From the NCBI RefSeq assembly GCF_004337985.1, contig NW_021940921.1, positions 637,758 to 701,757 of the forward strand: a stretch of DNA of 64,000 bases. Reading direction: 5' to 3'. Both the position numbers and the translations under genes were made by a program. Below, one piece after another: positions 22,272 through 33,599 of this stretch (the stretch's first letter is position 1; every line of letters begins with the position of its first letter). Source of the DNA: Pyricularia pennisetigena. Lineage: Eukaryota > Ascomycota > Sordariomycetes > Magnaporthales > Pyriculariaceae. The notes under the pieces are model-generated. The model was not told the origin of the DNA. It searched no databases and worked only from the letters and a program-made list of their open reading frames with translations.

Positions 22272-23312
22272 TTACACCATCTCCATGTGACCAAAGTCGC
22301 GCACGTGCAGCCTGTCCAGAGACCGCTTGAACAAGGTGGTCGACACGCCGGCCTTGCAAGTGGTCCCGGGCGCCATGGGCATGGTCGCCTGCCACTTGCC
22401 GTGCGCGCACTGCTGGAACTTGGTGCCGCCCTCGATGCAGTTGAAGGTTCCGTCTGTGCAGGAGCCGCCCTCGCCACCGCCGGAAGCAGGAGGGTTGGTC
22501 GCGGGGGGAGACGCGGGAGGGTTGGCGGGTTTGTCCTCCTTGGGAGGCTTGTCGTCCTTGGGGGGCTTGTCGTCCTTGGGAGTCTCGGGGGTGGTCGCAC
22601 CACCTCCACCGCCGCCGCCGCCGCCGGTACCCTGGTCGACCTTGCAGCCCTTGAGCACCTTCAACGGGCGGGTGATGCCGACCCTGACCACGGGACCGGG
22701 GAACTCGTAGGCAAAGTCGCCAAGCGCGTTGGTGTCGCAGCCGCTGCCGGGGATGTTGGGCGTCGCGATGGTGGGGAGCTTCTCCAGCGCAGCCTTGGAT
22801 CCCGGGGTGCCGGTGAGCTTGATCGGGGCGCACTGCATGTAAAACTCCCTGTTGCCGATCTTGTTGATCCAGGTCCAGGCGAGGATGGCGTTGCCTCCCG
22901 GGATGCCCTCGGGCACGTCGTACGTCAAGCCGGAGTCCAGTGGCTTGCTGGCGTCGGCCGGCTGGAGGTTTTCGTTGCCGTTCTCCAGGGGGCAGCCTCC
23001 GTGGAACGAGGTGATGACGCGAAAGTCGGTCGCCGTCGGCTTCTCCTTGTATGTGATGGCAACCTGGCAGGAGCCACCGCCGTGCACGGCCGTTCCCGCA
23101 AACGTGAGCTTGTTGTTCTTGGACCCGATCTTGAGCTCCATCGGCGTGCCTCCTGAGAGCTTGCCCTGGCAGATGTAGTTGGCCCCCAGGTCCTGGACGG
23201 GACTGCTGATGGTGCCGGGGAAAGGCTTCGGCATCGCCATCATCATGTGGGCGTTGGCCAGGGACGCAAAGGCCATGACGGAGGCCACGGCCGCTGAGGT
23301 GGTGAAATGCAT
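22272..23312 (-). CDS. AA11 lytic polysaccharide monooxygenase (secreted, chitin-type)
   Basis: Copper LPMO of family AA11, whose characterised members oxidise chitin. The start at 23312 gives a 21-residue signal peptide (MHFTTSAAVASVMAFASLANA), leaving His22 (HMMMAMPKPF) as mature residue 1. The second brace histidine is His77 in AVHGGGSCQ. Cysteines at about 48, 82 and 105 fit the family disulfides. The catalytic domain runs to about residue 225. A Gly/Lys/Pro-rich linker with KDDKPP repeats follows, then a C-terminal Cys module (CTDGTFNCIEGG...FQQCAHGKW, about 282-325) of the type often found on fungal AA11 proteins. Single exon, 346 residues. A poly-A leader like that of the AA9 gene precedes the start. 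Confidence 0.92.
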   Translation of the reverse strand: MHFTTSAAVASVMAFASLANAHMMMAMPKPFPGTISSPVQDLGANYICQGKLSGGTPMELKIGSKNNKLTFAGTAVHGGGSCQVAITYKEKPTATDFRVITSFHGGCPLENGNENLQPADASKPLDSGLTYDVPEGIPGGNAILAWTWINKIGNREFYMQCAPIKLTGTPGSKAALEKLPTIATPNIPGSGCDTNALGDFAYEFPGPVVRVGITRPLKVLKGCKVDQGTGGGGGGGGGATTPETPKDDKPPKDDKPPKEDKPANPPASPPATNPPASGGGEGGSCTDGTFNCIEGGTKFQQCAHGKWQATMPMAPGTTCKAGVSTTLFKRSLDRLHVRDFGHMEMV

Positions 23313-25312
23313 TTTGTTTTTGTTTTTTTTGTTTCCTAAATCAAGACAGTCTTTTGGTAGTAGAGAGAATCGATGATGGTTGGGAAAGGGATGGTTGGAA
23401 GGGGGGGCGGGAAAGAGGAACAGAAACGGGCCGTTGGCCTCTTGTTATGGAGAGTTTCTGCAATAGTCAGCGTCGAGATCGTGATGGTTAGTTGTTACAG
23501 ATCAAGCAGAAGAAATAAAGAACAGCACAGATGTCTTGGGTGAGCCTAGGACTGTGGTTAGTTGATGGTCAGAACAGCTTGGTGGCTTTTTATGCCGCTG
23601 TTGCTACTCTGACGTGGTCTTCCTATGCTGATGATAGTAGCGATAATGGAGTGAAAACTGAAAAAAAAAGAGATTATGCTCCTTGCCTTGCTGTCTATAT
23701 ACCGGCAGTTGAGTGTACAAAGGGCTCGAATCCATCGCGGCAGGAATGGATCCATGTAATCCTAGATCCGCCCCACAGTCTGTCCATATTGTAGTAAACC
23801 CGTCAAAGGGGACTCGCAAGCCAACGAGTGTGGACGTTGGTCAGCGTATCCAGCCTTAGGGAGCCCCGCTTACAATAAAATCTGGAGCAACAGTAAGTTT
23901 GGTTCGAGGCTTAAGCTTCTTTTCCCCTGCTTGGGAGCGACTTGGCGCCTTGGACAGCCAAACGGGACCAAGTGCATCAGTTATGTTGTTGTTGTTGTTG
24001 TTGTTGTTGTTCTCACCCCCTTGTACAATCTTGGTTCAGGGCAGCGCTGCAGAAGCGGGAACAGACCCGCCCGCGTGTTTGGCGGGCGATTGTGCCTAGT
24101 AAGTCGGCCAATTTTCTAGGTCCACTCCCTCAGAATACTGCACCCAAGAGACCCCTACTCAAGCGCTGCATGGATGTAAGCACGCTTACCTTGTGCAGCC
24201 GAGCCACCATGAATTGTAAAGGGCTTTTTCGTTGACTGTCTCGTATTTCGGGGCTGAACAGTTACTTGAGGTACAATCAGCGCGGCGCATGGCTGTTCTG
24301 TGTATTTGGCGTAGCGCTACTTTGTCCCTATGTTTTTTTTTTTTTTTTCTCCTTTTTTCTCTCCAAAAAAGGAAGGAAAAAAAAAACTTTTTTTGCATTG
24401 ACTAACCGTTGGAGATTTACTACCAACGTGGCAGTCGTTGGGGCGTGTCTCAGCAAGCCTTGCGCCGCGCCTCTTGACAACCACCGCAACTGCCGGCAAC
24501 CAGTTGTGCCTGACCTGCACTGCACGTCGCGGCGGGGCCCTGACCTGACACGCTCTCCAGCTCACTGTCAGCTTCACAAGCGCCCACCCACCACACCACA
24601 CAGCTTGGGTGCCTCGGGTCTAGTAAGCAGCGCCTCGGAATTTGATAATTATTTGGTAATTGCAGTCCCAAAGTCCGACATCTTGTTTGTTCAGGCTGTC
24701 ATTTCTTTCTCTGGTACACATCGCTCACGTGATGCTTGAGCGGCGTTAGACAAGCCGCATGGAAGATGTTGTTTGTTGGACGCCTACGTTTTCGCTCTGC
24801 AATCTGTTCCTGCCAACGGATACAAGAGAAAAAAAAAAAAATCTACCGACGCATAATGTTGCTAATGTTGTTGGATGGAGGAGCAGACAGCTTTCAAGTA
24901 GCAAGACAAGACAGTTCTGCTGCCTTACCATGCCCGGTTTGCAGACCTTGACGTGTTGCGCAATTGCTTTTTTGTCTAGACTAAGTGAAACCTGCCAGGT
25001 GGATGGCGACAGGACAGGGCTGGCGGGCTTTACTACAACACACAGTGCACTTGGGCAAAGTACAATTCCAAGTGCTGGTTTCTCCAAAGAAAACAAGTCT
25101 GAGCATTAGTCTTTATTCGGTATTCGGTATGTTATCTGATGCATAACTGTCGCTTAATAAAAAATAAAAATAAAAAAAATAATCATTACCACAAAATAAT
25201 GGGTATACTCGCCATCCAATCTCCAGTCACCACCCAAACGCCATTGTGAACCTTTGTGTTATCTTTGCTTATTATTACCACCACCAGGGCTCATGTTCAT
25301 GCTGCAGACTCT
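23313..25312. other. Intergenic region
   Basis: Upstream of the AA11 gene and downstream of the PAP2 gene. It holds a TTG microsatellite (about 23983-24011) and A/T runs at 24330-24390 and 24830-24841. Frames on both strands overlap each other and show no domain. No gene called. Confidence 0.5.
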
Positions 25313-26770
25313 CTAGACAAAATCATCTCTCCCACGTCGCACTTCATGCTGTGGGGGGACGCCAGAGTCATGTCGCATCGCTGCTGAGTCTGGCATCGTA
25401 GATCCGGCACCAAATGCCGTGCCGTTGTTGACGTTGTTGCCCTCATAGTGATTGGTGGGGGCCATACCGTTCCCGTGCCCCAGGTCAGCCGCGTGCTTCT
25501 CACCACCGACGACACCACCACCGGTGCCTCGCTTCTTCTTGCCAAACCGCATCCCTTTGGTTTTGGTCCGCCTTCCCCACCCAGCCTTTCTGGTCATGGT
25601 CCATCGCATGCCCACCACGTCCTCCTCCCCTTCGCCGAACGGCAGGCCACGGTGCAGCGGGATGTGGTTGGTCCGCCAGTTCCAGACCGACGCGTACACG
25701 GATCTGTACGCCGAGAGCGCAAACGTGATACCGATGACCATACCCGTCAGGATGTCGTACCAGTTGTGGCTGCCGTCGACCGACAGCGACCCGGCGATGA
25801 GGACGGCACACAGGATGGGAAAGTAGGCGAGGGCCAACTTCCACAGCGCCGGGTGGTGGTTGGCAAACACCTTGAGCTTTGCGTTGAGGTACAGGCTGAG
25901 GTAGACAAAGCCGGCAAAGGCGGCCGTGGTGTGGCCGCTGGGCCAGCTCTCGAGCGCATTGTCAATGTCCTTCTTGTCGCCCGTGCAGATGGCAGACGTG
26001 TACATGATGCCGCCGAAGCCGACGCCCTCGGTGCCGCTCTCGTTCCTGCTGGCTGCCAGGGACACGTCCGGCTTGCACGTGTCGTAAAAGTTGGGCCGGA
26101 GCCCGCCGATCAGCCACTTGAGCAGGATCTGGCAAAAGGTGCTGAGGACGAGCGCGTTGAGCAGGCCGATGACGCCGTTGGAAAAGTCCCAGAAGGAACG
26201 CACGCGAATCTGGGCCAATGCCATGACGAGGATGGGGAAGAACATGGCCGCGATGGTGGCGGCCCAGTTGGGCACGATCTGCGGCCGGTGCGGGTAGGCG
26301 AACTCGGGATAGACGACGTCGCCAGAGGGGGAAGATGAGCCGCCTTGGGATGATCCATCGGGGTTGCTGTTGTGGCGAACGGGGAACGGACGGTGGGTTA
26401 CAAGAGGCGCTTGGAAGATCTGATTTTTTTTTTTTTTTTGTTTTTTTTTGGGGAGAGTTAGAGGATTATCCGTCCGGGAGTAGTTGGAAAATGAGATGAA
26501 AGAAAACGATTCAAGGATAATACATACACCGAGAGTGATTGCGCCAAAAATGGCCATAGTCAACAAGTCCAACCAGTGCAGCTTGATCCACAATTTTATC
26601 GATGGCCGTCGCCGCATGCTGTACTCCTCGATGAGGACGCGAGTTGCGCTGCTGTCACGCCGACCCGACGAGGAGTGCTTGTTATGCGTCGGTAGTCCAG
26701 GGCCATCTTCGTGTCGCCGACGGCGGTTAAACATTGGCGGGAGGGACACCATTTTAGGGACAAAATTCAC
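25313..26770 (-). CDS. PAP2-family membrane lipid phosphatase (DPP1-like)
   Basis: Multi-pass membrane phosphatase of the type-2 phosphatidic acid phosphatase superfamily, likely acting on phosphatidate or diacylglycerol pyrophosphate. Exon 1 is 26770-26528 and exon 2 is 26419-25313. The 108-bp intron (donor GTATGT, acceptor TCAG) is in frame, but retaining it would add a Lys-rich insert from an A tract, so it is inferred to be removed, giving 449 residues. Motifs: KWLIGGLRP (K182 to P190), SWPSGHTTAAF (PSGH 241-244), and the third motif GSLSVDGSHNWYD (S292, H299, D303). The usual Arg after Ser in the third motif is Leu293. Hydrophobic segments lie at about 66-80, 133-150, 162-185, 246-262, 276-292 and 303-320. 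The tail is basic and Gly-rich. A second Met (codon 7) could be the true start. Confidence 0.87.
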   Translation of the reverse strand: MNFVPKMVSLPPMFNRRRRHEDGPGLPTHNKHSSSGRRDSSATRVLIEEYSMRRRPSIKLWIKLHWLDLLTMAIFGAITLGVCIILESFSFISFSNYSRTDNPLTLPKKKQKKKKNQIFQAPLVTHRPFPVRHNSNPDGSSQGGSSSPSGDVVYPEFAYPHRPQIVPNWAATIAAMFFPILVMALAQIRVRSFWDFSNGVIGLLNALVLSTFCQILLKWLIGGLRPNFYDTCKPDVSLAASRNESGTEGVGFGGIMYTSAICTGDKKDIDNALESWPSGHTTAAFAGFVYLSLYLNAKLKVFANHHPALWKLALAYFPILCAVLIAGSLSVDGSHNWYDILTGMVIGITFALSAYRSVYASVWNWRTNHIPLHRGLPFGEGEEDVVGMRWTMTRKAGWGRRTKTKGMRFGKKKRGTGGGVVGGEKHAADLGHGNGMAPTNHYEGNNVNNGTAFGAGSTMPDSAAMRHDSGVPPQHEVRRGRDDFV

Positions 26771-27580
26771 ACCGTTAACGGACCTTGAATGGTGCGAACA
26801 CTGGGCGCAGTTAGTTGGCGTGGATTATGGCAGGAATTACAGAGAGAGAAAAGTGAGCAAAGTAAAGAAAAGTGCAGCATCTTTGAACTTATTTAGAAAT
26901 TTTAATTGTATTGTGTATCGCTATAACCAAGTTCCATTCAGCTCAAGGTCAAACAGCAGAGCACAAACATCATCATCTCATTTCCTAAAGTGATAAAAAG
27001 TGATGTCATTCACCTGAACAGCAGCGATGCCCTGACAAGCCTGATTCCTAAAATGGCAAGGGTTGCAGGGTCTACAGCGCCAACCCTGGTCTTGGCTCGC
27101 GTCACTTCCGGAAGAGGGGCAAGGGTCTCTGCTGCAACAGTTCAGACGAGCCATGGCTTCCGTCACCACCATTTTGAATGCCTATAGTGAGATCGTCGAT
27201 TGAACTTGGCGAGTGAATTTGTCGACTTGCACTTTTGCTCCTTGGCTGTAACAAACACGAAGCCTGGATCTTTTCTCCTAAAGAATTGGATGAATCAATT
27301 ATTTGTAGTTGGATCGATAGGAATATTTAACGTTTGTTTAAGCAATGTACATTATCGTAAAGTTGACAAAATAGCTGATTGTCAACCAAATTAATGTAGG
27401 CAAGTATACTAATATTTAAGTATGTACAAACAGGAGAATTAACAAAATATCAAAGAAAAAAAAAGGGTATCTAAAAGTTGTCTACTGCTAGTCTAATCAA
27501 TCCAAAAATACCACGAATCCTCATGCACCGAAAAACAAATGAAAATTGATAGAAACGAATCCTCCCTCCCCTCCGTCCAA
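26771..27580. other. Intergenic region
   Basis: Upstream of the PAP2 gene and downstream of the GH55/PI-PLC gene. A/T-rich from about 27190 to 27480. No gene or RNA recognised. Confidence 0.55.
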
Positions 27581-30500
27581 TCACTCCAAACCGCCGCCCC
27601 CAACCCAACAGTTTCTACTAGCCAAACCGACATTTACAGCCATGATCAGCGCCCTGGCCTCTCCGCTCATGCCGGTAAGCTGCTTGTCTCCCCGGTTGAT
27701 GATGCCGACAAAGTCCATGAGCACAACGCTGGGGTAGCTCCACGGGCTCCAGCTGGAATAACCCCTCCAGAACACGGCGTCGTAGGCGCGGTTCAGCGCG
27801 TAGTCCTCGATGCTGGACGTCAGCACCGACACGGACTTGACGGTCAGGATCCACTGGCTGATGGCAAACTTGTCCTTCCGGGCCTTGTCGTCGGCGACCA
27901 GGTTCCGGTTCGCCCGGACCCACGACTCCTGGTCGGCCGCCATGTCGGGCGCCTTGTCGACGTTGCTCCAGCGCTCGATGAAGTCGAAGCTGTCCCCGGG
28001 CCGGTAGATGCCCTTGTCGGGACGCACCCTGCCGCCGTCGGCGAGCACGACGACGCACGCGCTGCCGTTGCCGATCAGGTCGCCGAGCTTCATGTCCGGG
28101 ATCTGGCCCTTGAGCCCGCCGCAGCGGTTCTCGAGCTTCTCCACGGCGTCAAAGACGCGGTCCCACTCGCCGTCGTTGAGGTCGCGGTACTTTTCGTCCG
28201 TCTGCATCGCGTGCGTCAGCGACAGCACCACGAGCTCCGGGTTCTCCCGCGTGAAGGCGTTGACGTTGCCGACCACGTCCTCGAGCGCCTGCCCGCTGAT
28301 GCCGAACACGGGCGCCTTTTGCCCGCTGTAGTGGCCCGTCAGCAGCTGTCCGCCGTTGCCGATGACGGGCCGCACGTCGAGCCACCGCGCCCCGGCCCGC
28401 AGCTGGCCCAGCACGTCGACGCCCTGGCAGATGGACGCCTCCGACGGCCCGATGGTGCCGCCCGTCCTGACCGAGATGCCCGCGTTGTGCGACCCCAGCA
28501 TCGTGATGTGCCGGAGCTTGCGCCCGCCGATGACGGGGAGCAGCTCCGTCATCCACGCCACCGGCGGGTCGATGCTGCTCCAGTACCCGACCTTGTCGCT
28601 GCCCGTCAGCACAAAGTTGACGGCGCGGTCGTTGCCGCGCGAGCTCATCTCGTAGACGGCGCCCTGCTCGACGCCCTTGACGGGGAAGTCGAACTTGTAC
28701 TGCGTGCGCATCTTGTTGTCCTTGTCCCGGTCGTTTGTCGTCGCCCGGATCTGGAACTTGTTGCCCGTCCCCTCGAGCTGGAACCCGGCCTCGCCGTTGC
28801 AGTCGGTGAACGTCCCGGGCCCGTACTCTAGCGAAGCCTGCGGGCTGAATCCCGGGTCGACGCTGGCAAAGTCGAACGGCTTGATCTGGTAGCTGCTCTT
28901 CTGGATGTTGGTGAAGCGCAGCGGCGAGCCGTTGACCATGTTGACAAACATCTTTGGGTACGCCATGGGGAGTTTGGACTTGATCGGGTCAAAGTACTTG
29001 CCGTTCCCGGGCTTTGCTGGCCAGGCGTCTATGTTGCGGCAGGACCCCACGTCGCGGGCAGATTGCACGGCAGCAACCGAGTTGATCTGTGACCATTTCG
29101 GATTCGCTTTGGTGGCGACGTTGTCCTTGGCCGGGATGGCTTTTTTGTCCGAAACAATCGTGTTGTTGGCGCCGACCGAGACGACGTTACCGAGCTGCAG
29201 ATTCTTGTTGTCGTCGGCAACCATGGCTGTGTCTTGGCAGGAGTTGGTGGAGGCTGTCGCCAACAAAAAGGTTAGTTAGTCAAGCTATGTCCATTGGCAC
29301 AACAAGGTGATACTTGAGTAGCCCTGCAAAAAAAAAAAAAAAGAAAAAAAAGAAAAAAAAAGAAATATATGAATAGGACTTACTGCAGTTCTTGTCGTCC
29401 TTGTTAAAACCAGAGAACAAGTCTGCGCCGGCAATGGTGAGATCCTTGGTGCCCTTCACGATAGCACCAACAGCTTTCCCACAGAGATCCGACGCAGTGC
29501 AGATCGGATCTCCCGCAAACATCGAAGAGATGCCACGTCTCTGGACCAGCATCGACCTCTCCTCCTCGAAAAACGGCGCCTCGGTCCTAATCATGGCCGC
29601 AAAGATATTCTTGCTCCGGTAAAAGTTGTACTGGTACATGGCCGCATGCTCCGCCGACGTGCCGTACAGCCACGTGGGATCGCTGCTCTCGACGAGCATG
29701 CCACGAGCCGCGTACACCGAGTTGCGGTCTGCCCGGCTGGGCGAGGCGCCGTCGATCATGTGGTCCGCGGCCCACAGCCAGACGTTCTCGAGGTAGGCCG
29801 ACGCGCCCGGGGTGATGTGCATCAGCAAGGCGGCGGCGTGGCACGCTTGCCTGCTACCGCCTACCGCCGGCGACGGGCATTCCGTGGGCGTCAGCTCGGT
29901 GCCCTTGGCGCCCCCGACGCGGGCGTGGCAGTCCCACATCCCCGCTTTGCCCTCGCCGTCGGCCTTGATGTTCCACTCCACGAGGATGGCGCCGGCTGTG
30001 GCGCCCTTGGTCGTGAAGAGCAGGTCCTGAATCTCCACCGAACCCTCGTCGCCTTTGTCTCCGACGCGGATCATGGGTCGCGGCCGCCCGGCGTCTGAGA
30101 ACTTTGAGCCCCGAGCGACCAGCTGCGACCACGCCTCGCCGACGATGATGGTGCCCGGATGAATGGTGACGGTGTCGGAGAGCAGATAGATGCCTGCATC
30201 GACAAAGATGTAGCCTCTCTTGTCGAGCACCTTCTGCATGCAAGCCGTGTCGTCTGCCTTGCCGTCTCCTTTGCAAGAGTCCTTGGTGTGCACCCACTTG
30301 TCGGCCGGGACGTCGGCGTATTGAGGCTTGGGGCGCTCAAAGTAGGCCTTCTTGGGCAGGGAGGATCTCGTCCTGTTCCCAGTGAGGCCGTCTTCGCGGC
30401 GAGTCTCGTGCTCGAACCCGAGAGACAGGTCACGCTTGGAAGGGTCCAGATACAAGGCGCCCAAGGTCCACGTGTCGAGCCTGCCGGGTGTTCCCTGCAC

Positions 30501-32030
30501 GTACTCTTTCTCTCCGTCCCAGACCCGATGGTGCACCCGTCCGGTAAAGGCGACGTTGTCGAGGGTGATGCTGGTCGTCTCCTCGCCGGGCTCGTGCGAG
30601 GCAGGGGCGTTTCGGACGGCGGTGTCGACGTCGTCAAAGGTCGAGTCCATGACGTGGATAGATCCCAGATAGCCACTGGGTTCGCTCTCGCCGTTCAAGG
30701 GGTCGTCGCCCTGGAGCTGGAACCCGATGTTGCAGTTGGCGATCTCGACACTCTTCCATACCCAGCTCCAGTCCCAGAGAAGGCGGACAGCGGTGCCGCA
30801 CTCGCGGAACTTGATGCGCTGGGCCGTGAATTGCGAGTTTCCTCCGTAGAAGCCAACTCTTCCGCCCACAATACTCAAATCGCTGATCTGACCTCCGCTG
30901 CCGTTCTCCGAGAAGATTCCCATCTGTGTCGTGTTTGGATTGCTCCTGGGGCTGGTCGCACGAACCTCCACAAAGGAGAGCGAGGCCGCTTGCGACGTGT
31001 GGTAGTGGATGCCACTGATGTAGCCATCCTGCGGTGCCGAAGTGATGTCTATAATAAAGTTCCTGATCTGACGATAAAAGTCAACCCCAGCCGCCGCGGG
31101 CGCTCCGTTCGAGTCGTCTCGCTTATTCTTGATCCGTGTCACGTTGGTGTTGTCGCGGAACTCCTTTGTCGAGAGGACTCCTAGCCCAAGAAACGACGGG
31201 GCAGCCTTTAGAGTCGGCGGGTTGGTGGCATCGCCGATGAGCTGTGTCGCCGGCAAGGCTGGGATCGTGCCACTGACGAGGTAAGTGCCTGAAGGAAAGT
31301 AGACAATGGCGTTCTTCGTCGTCGACCCTGCGCAATCACCCGTACAGCGAACGTTGAGATCGGGGTTCTTGCCGGACCCCGCAAGGATGGCGCGTCGAAT
31401 CGCAAAGGTATCATCGTGAATGCCGTCGCCCTTGGCGCCAAAGTCCTTGACGTTGCGAAAGACCTGGTAGTCCGGGTCATCTCCCCAGGGCATAGAGCCC
31501 TTGCGTGCAATGTTCTCCATCCAGAATCTGCTTTTGCTGTTGTTGTTATTGTTGTTGTTGTTGTTGATCCTCTTGGCTAGCGAGCGGCCGGACTTGAGCG
31601 AGTCGGCCTCGGCCAAGAGCGCAGCGGCAGAAGCTGCTTCGCCCGAGACGCCCAGCAGCCGTGGGACCATGTCGTCGCGCTTCTGGAGCGTCGACTCGGA
31701 CACCTGGTCGGCGTAGTACATGTTGCGAGCCGGCTGCAGCATTCGTTTCTGGTTGCGCACACCAGCTTCGGCCATGGCGGCCTGCACAATGTCGCGAGCT
31801 CCATCGATATCTGATTGTGTTGCGCTCCTGATGCGGAGGGGGATTGCATCGGCAGTTCTTATCTGGCGTTTGTGGAGGGCCAGGTCCGGGATATGCTCGT
31901 TCAAGTGGTTCCCTGCTCGCTTCCAGGCTTCTGACCCAATCGAATACTGTTCACTGTCGATTTGGTTTACCGCAAAGGCGTGTTGGGGCACTAGGCATAG
32001 CGCCCAGAATATGAGAGTGCCGTACGCCAT
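27581..32030 (-). CDS. Predicted GH55 beta-1,3-glucanase fused to PI-PLC-like phosphodiesterase
   Basis: Exon 1 is 32030-29384 (882 codons plus 1 base) and exon 2 is 29253-27581. The 130-bp intron has donor GTAAGT, a long T tract, a CTAAC branch site and acceptor ACAG. Splicing gives 1439 residues. Residues 1-20 are a signal peptide (cut after HAFA) and 156-164 are an Asn run. GH55 features are the paired beta-helix starts NVKDFGAKGDGIHDD (about 193-207) and DSCKGDGKADDTACM (585-599). The GH55 C-terminal strands continue across the intron (NSCQDTA at 886, KAIPAKDN at 920, WSQINSVAAV at 936). A PI-PLC X-like domain follows: LGSHNAG with His1138, DVRP with Asp1176, and TGHYSG with His1190, the expected catalytic pair. 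Read-through without splicing stops 18 codons after the exon end. The two-gene alternative would leave GH55 without its last strands and PI-PLC without a start or signal peptide. Confidence 0.75.
29254..29383 (-). other. Intron joining GH55 and PI-PLC parts
   Basis: Donor GTAAGTCC at 29383, pyrimidine tract with long T runs, CTAACTAAC at about 29271-29279 on the plus-strand complement, acceptor GCGACAG ending at 29254. An internal CAG (after TTTTTTTGCAG) is a competing acceptor that would lead to a stop. Confidence 0.7.
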
Positions 32031-32331
32031 GACGACGACGATGATGGCGATGGATTATGGGGAAGCAATAACAAACAATACAAACAAAACAAAACCAAGA
32101 AATGAAAACAAAATATCAAAGATGATCAAGAAAATAAAACAAAAGAAAATGTTCCCCCAAATTCCTCCGACTGCCCTCCCATAGCGTGGCCCCGCGATCA
32201 TATTTGGCCGGCATTGCTGCATGTGGCCCATGTCTCGTCCCGGTTGGCCCGCTGCAGAAATTCAAGGGGCTTTGGCGCTGCGGAAGGATTTGCTTGTGTT
32301 TTTTTTTTTTTTTTTCTTTCTTTTTTTCTTT

Positions 32332-32366
<35 letters not shown>

Positions 32367-33360
32367 CCGCTGTGCTTATTCAATTGGAGCAGGTGTCATC
32401 TGGGCTATGCACCATTAGCGACTGGGCATCGGGTGCCAGACATCAAATGAGAAACGTCAGTGCCATGCTGCGGCGTTGACGAATCACGGCGCTTGTCAAG
32501 ACGCACCATGCGGCCGGCGCGTTTGACTTTGCCCCCCCGCGCGCACGGATCACGTTCAAGGCACCAGGTACAGCCCCTAGGCACACAGGGCTGGCCCCTC
32601 ATTTTGATTGGTTCCCTTCATGAACGACAGCTGATAGTCAGGGGCGCAGGGGACCCGGTGTAGTAAGCGAATGGGGTTGGCGTTTGCGCGTCGGCACCAC
32701 AAACCATGTCTTGCTTCTGGTTCAGTAGACAATCGTCGCCATTCTAGGTGAGACTTTTCGGTCCTCCTTGTCGCCATTTGCTCATGTTCCATCGACTTGG
32801 TGCTTCATGTCTAGACCTATATCCAGACATAGTCAAGGGTTAGTCGCGCCTGGAACGGTTCGAGAACACGCGCGAAAAGATACCAGTCTCATCTAACTTA
32901 GGTCAGCCGGGTAAATTAGAATATTTGTGGTACCAATATCAAAATAATGGCGTTTCAATGAAGGAACATACTTGAACACGCTAGATCGGCTAGACCCGAG
33001 CAAACATGTCTAGGCTGTCAACATGGGTTGAACACTGCTCTGAGCCAACCTGTTTTTGTTCTAATGTAGTCACTAATCTTTCGCCCCGCCAAGCATGATT
33101 TTCATCCTTGGTTTTGTTGTTCCTCGAACTTAGCACAACCTTCCTCCGCTGTGATAGTCCAAAATCCTACTGCGCTTTTAATTAAATCTCTCCAAGTATT
33201 TTCCTTGGATGCCTCTCAACTTCTCAAGGGTGCGCCCAAAAAGTTGACGAGAAAAAAGAAACGATCAAACTTGAAGTTGTGTTCGGAGAAACATGACCAG
33301 CACCAGCCATTGTTCCGGTTTCCAGTTCCACATCTCATTGATGAGGTATAGGTGTATATT
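32031..33360. other. Intergenic region at the edge of the repeat island
   Basis: Upstream of the GH55/PI-PLC gene. Contains poly-T and a CT microsatellite (about 32336-32362). No gene recognised. The composition falls sharply to A/T after 33360. Confidence 0.55.
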
Positions 33361-33362
33361 TA

Positions 33363-33410
33363 ACGTCGGGTACCCCCTACTCGGNNTTTTCGGCACCCCG
33401 AAAATCTAAC
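33363..33410 (+). repeat. Left terminal inverted repeat of the Pot2-like element
   Basis: Begins ACGTCGGGTACCCCC right after TA and includes TTTTCGGCACCCCGAAAA. It pairs with the complement of 35163-35216. Confidence 0.8.
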
Positions 33411-33599
33411 AACAAAATACCTACTTTTATAATCTAATTTAAATATAAAACTATCAACGAACAAAAATACAATCGTTTTCAGGCTGTTCCGGTTCATTAA
33501 CCTCTTCATTATCAGCTAAAAGTTCCAAATTTTTTATATCATTTTCCTACAATCCAATAATATTTTATTTATTAACCAAAAACTCGTTTGGATCCGGAA

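Noticed and set aside
25448..26338. 296-codon plus frame
   Set aside because: Antisense to the PAP2 gene, without motifs; caused by GC-rich codons of the real gene.
27539..28831. 430-codon plus frame
   Set aside because: Antisense shadow of the PI-PLC part; low-complexity Val/Asp/Arg composition.
29280..29383. Separate stop for a GH55-only protein
   Set aside because: Reading through ignores a good donor, and the GH55 C-terminal strands lie after the intron. Kept only as a possible splice variant.
32336..32362. CT microsatellite as a promoter element
   Set aside because: Simple repeat; no link to a start site can be shown.
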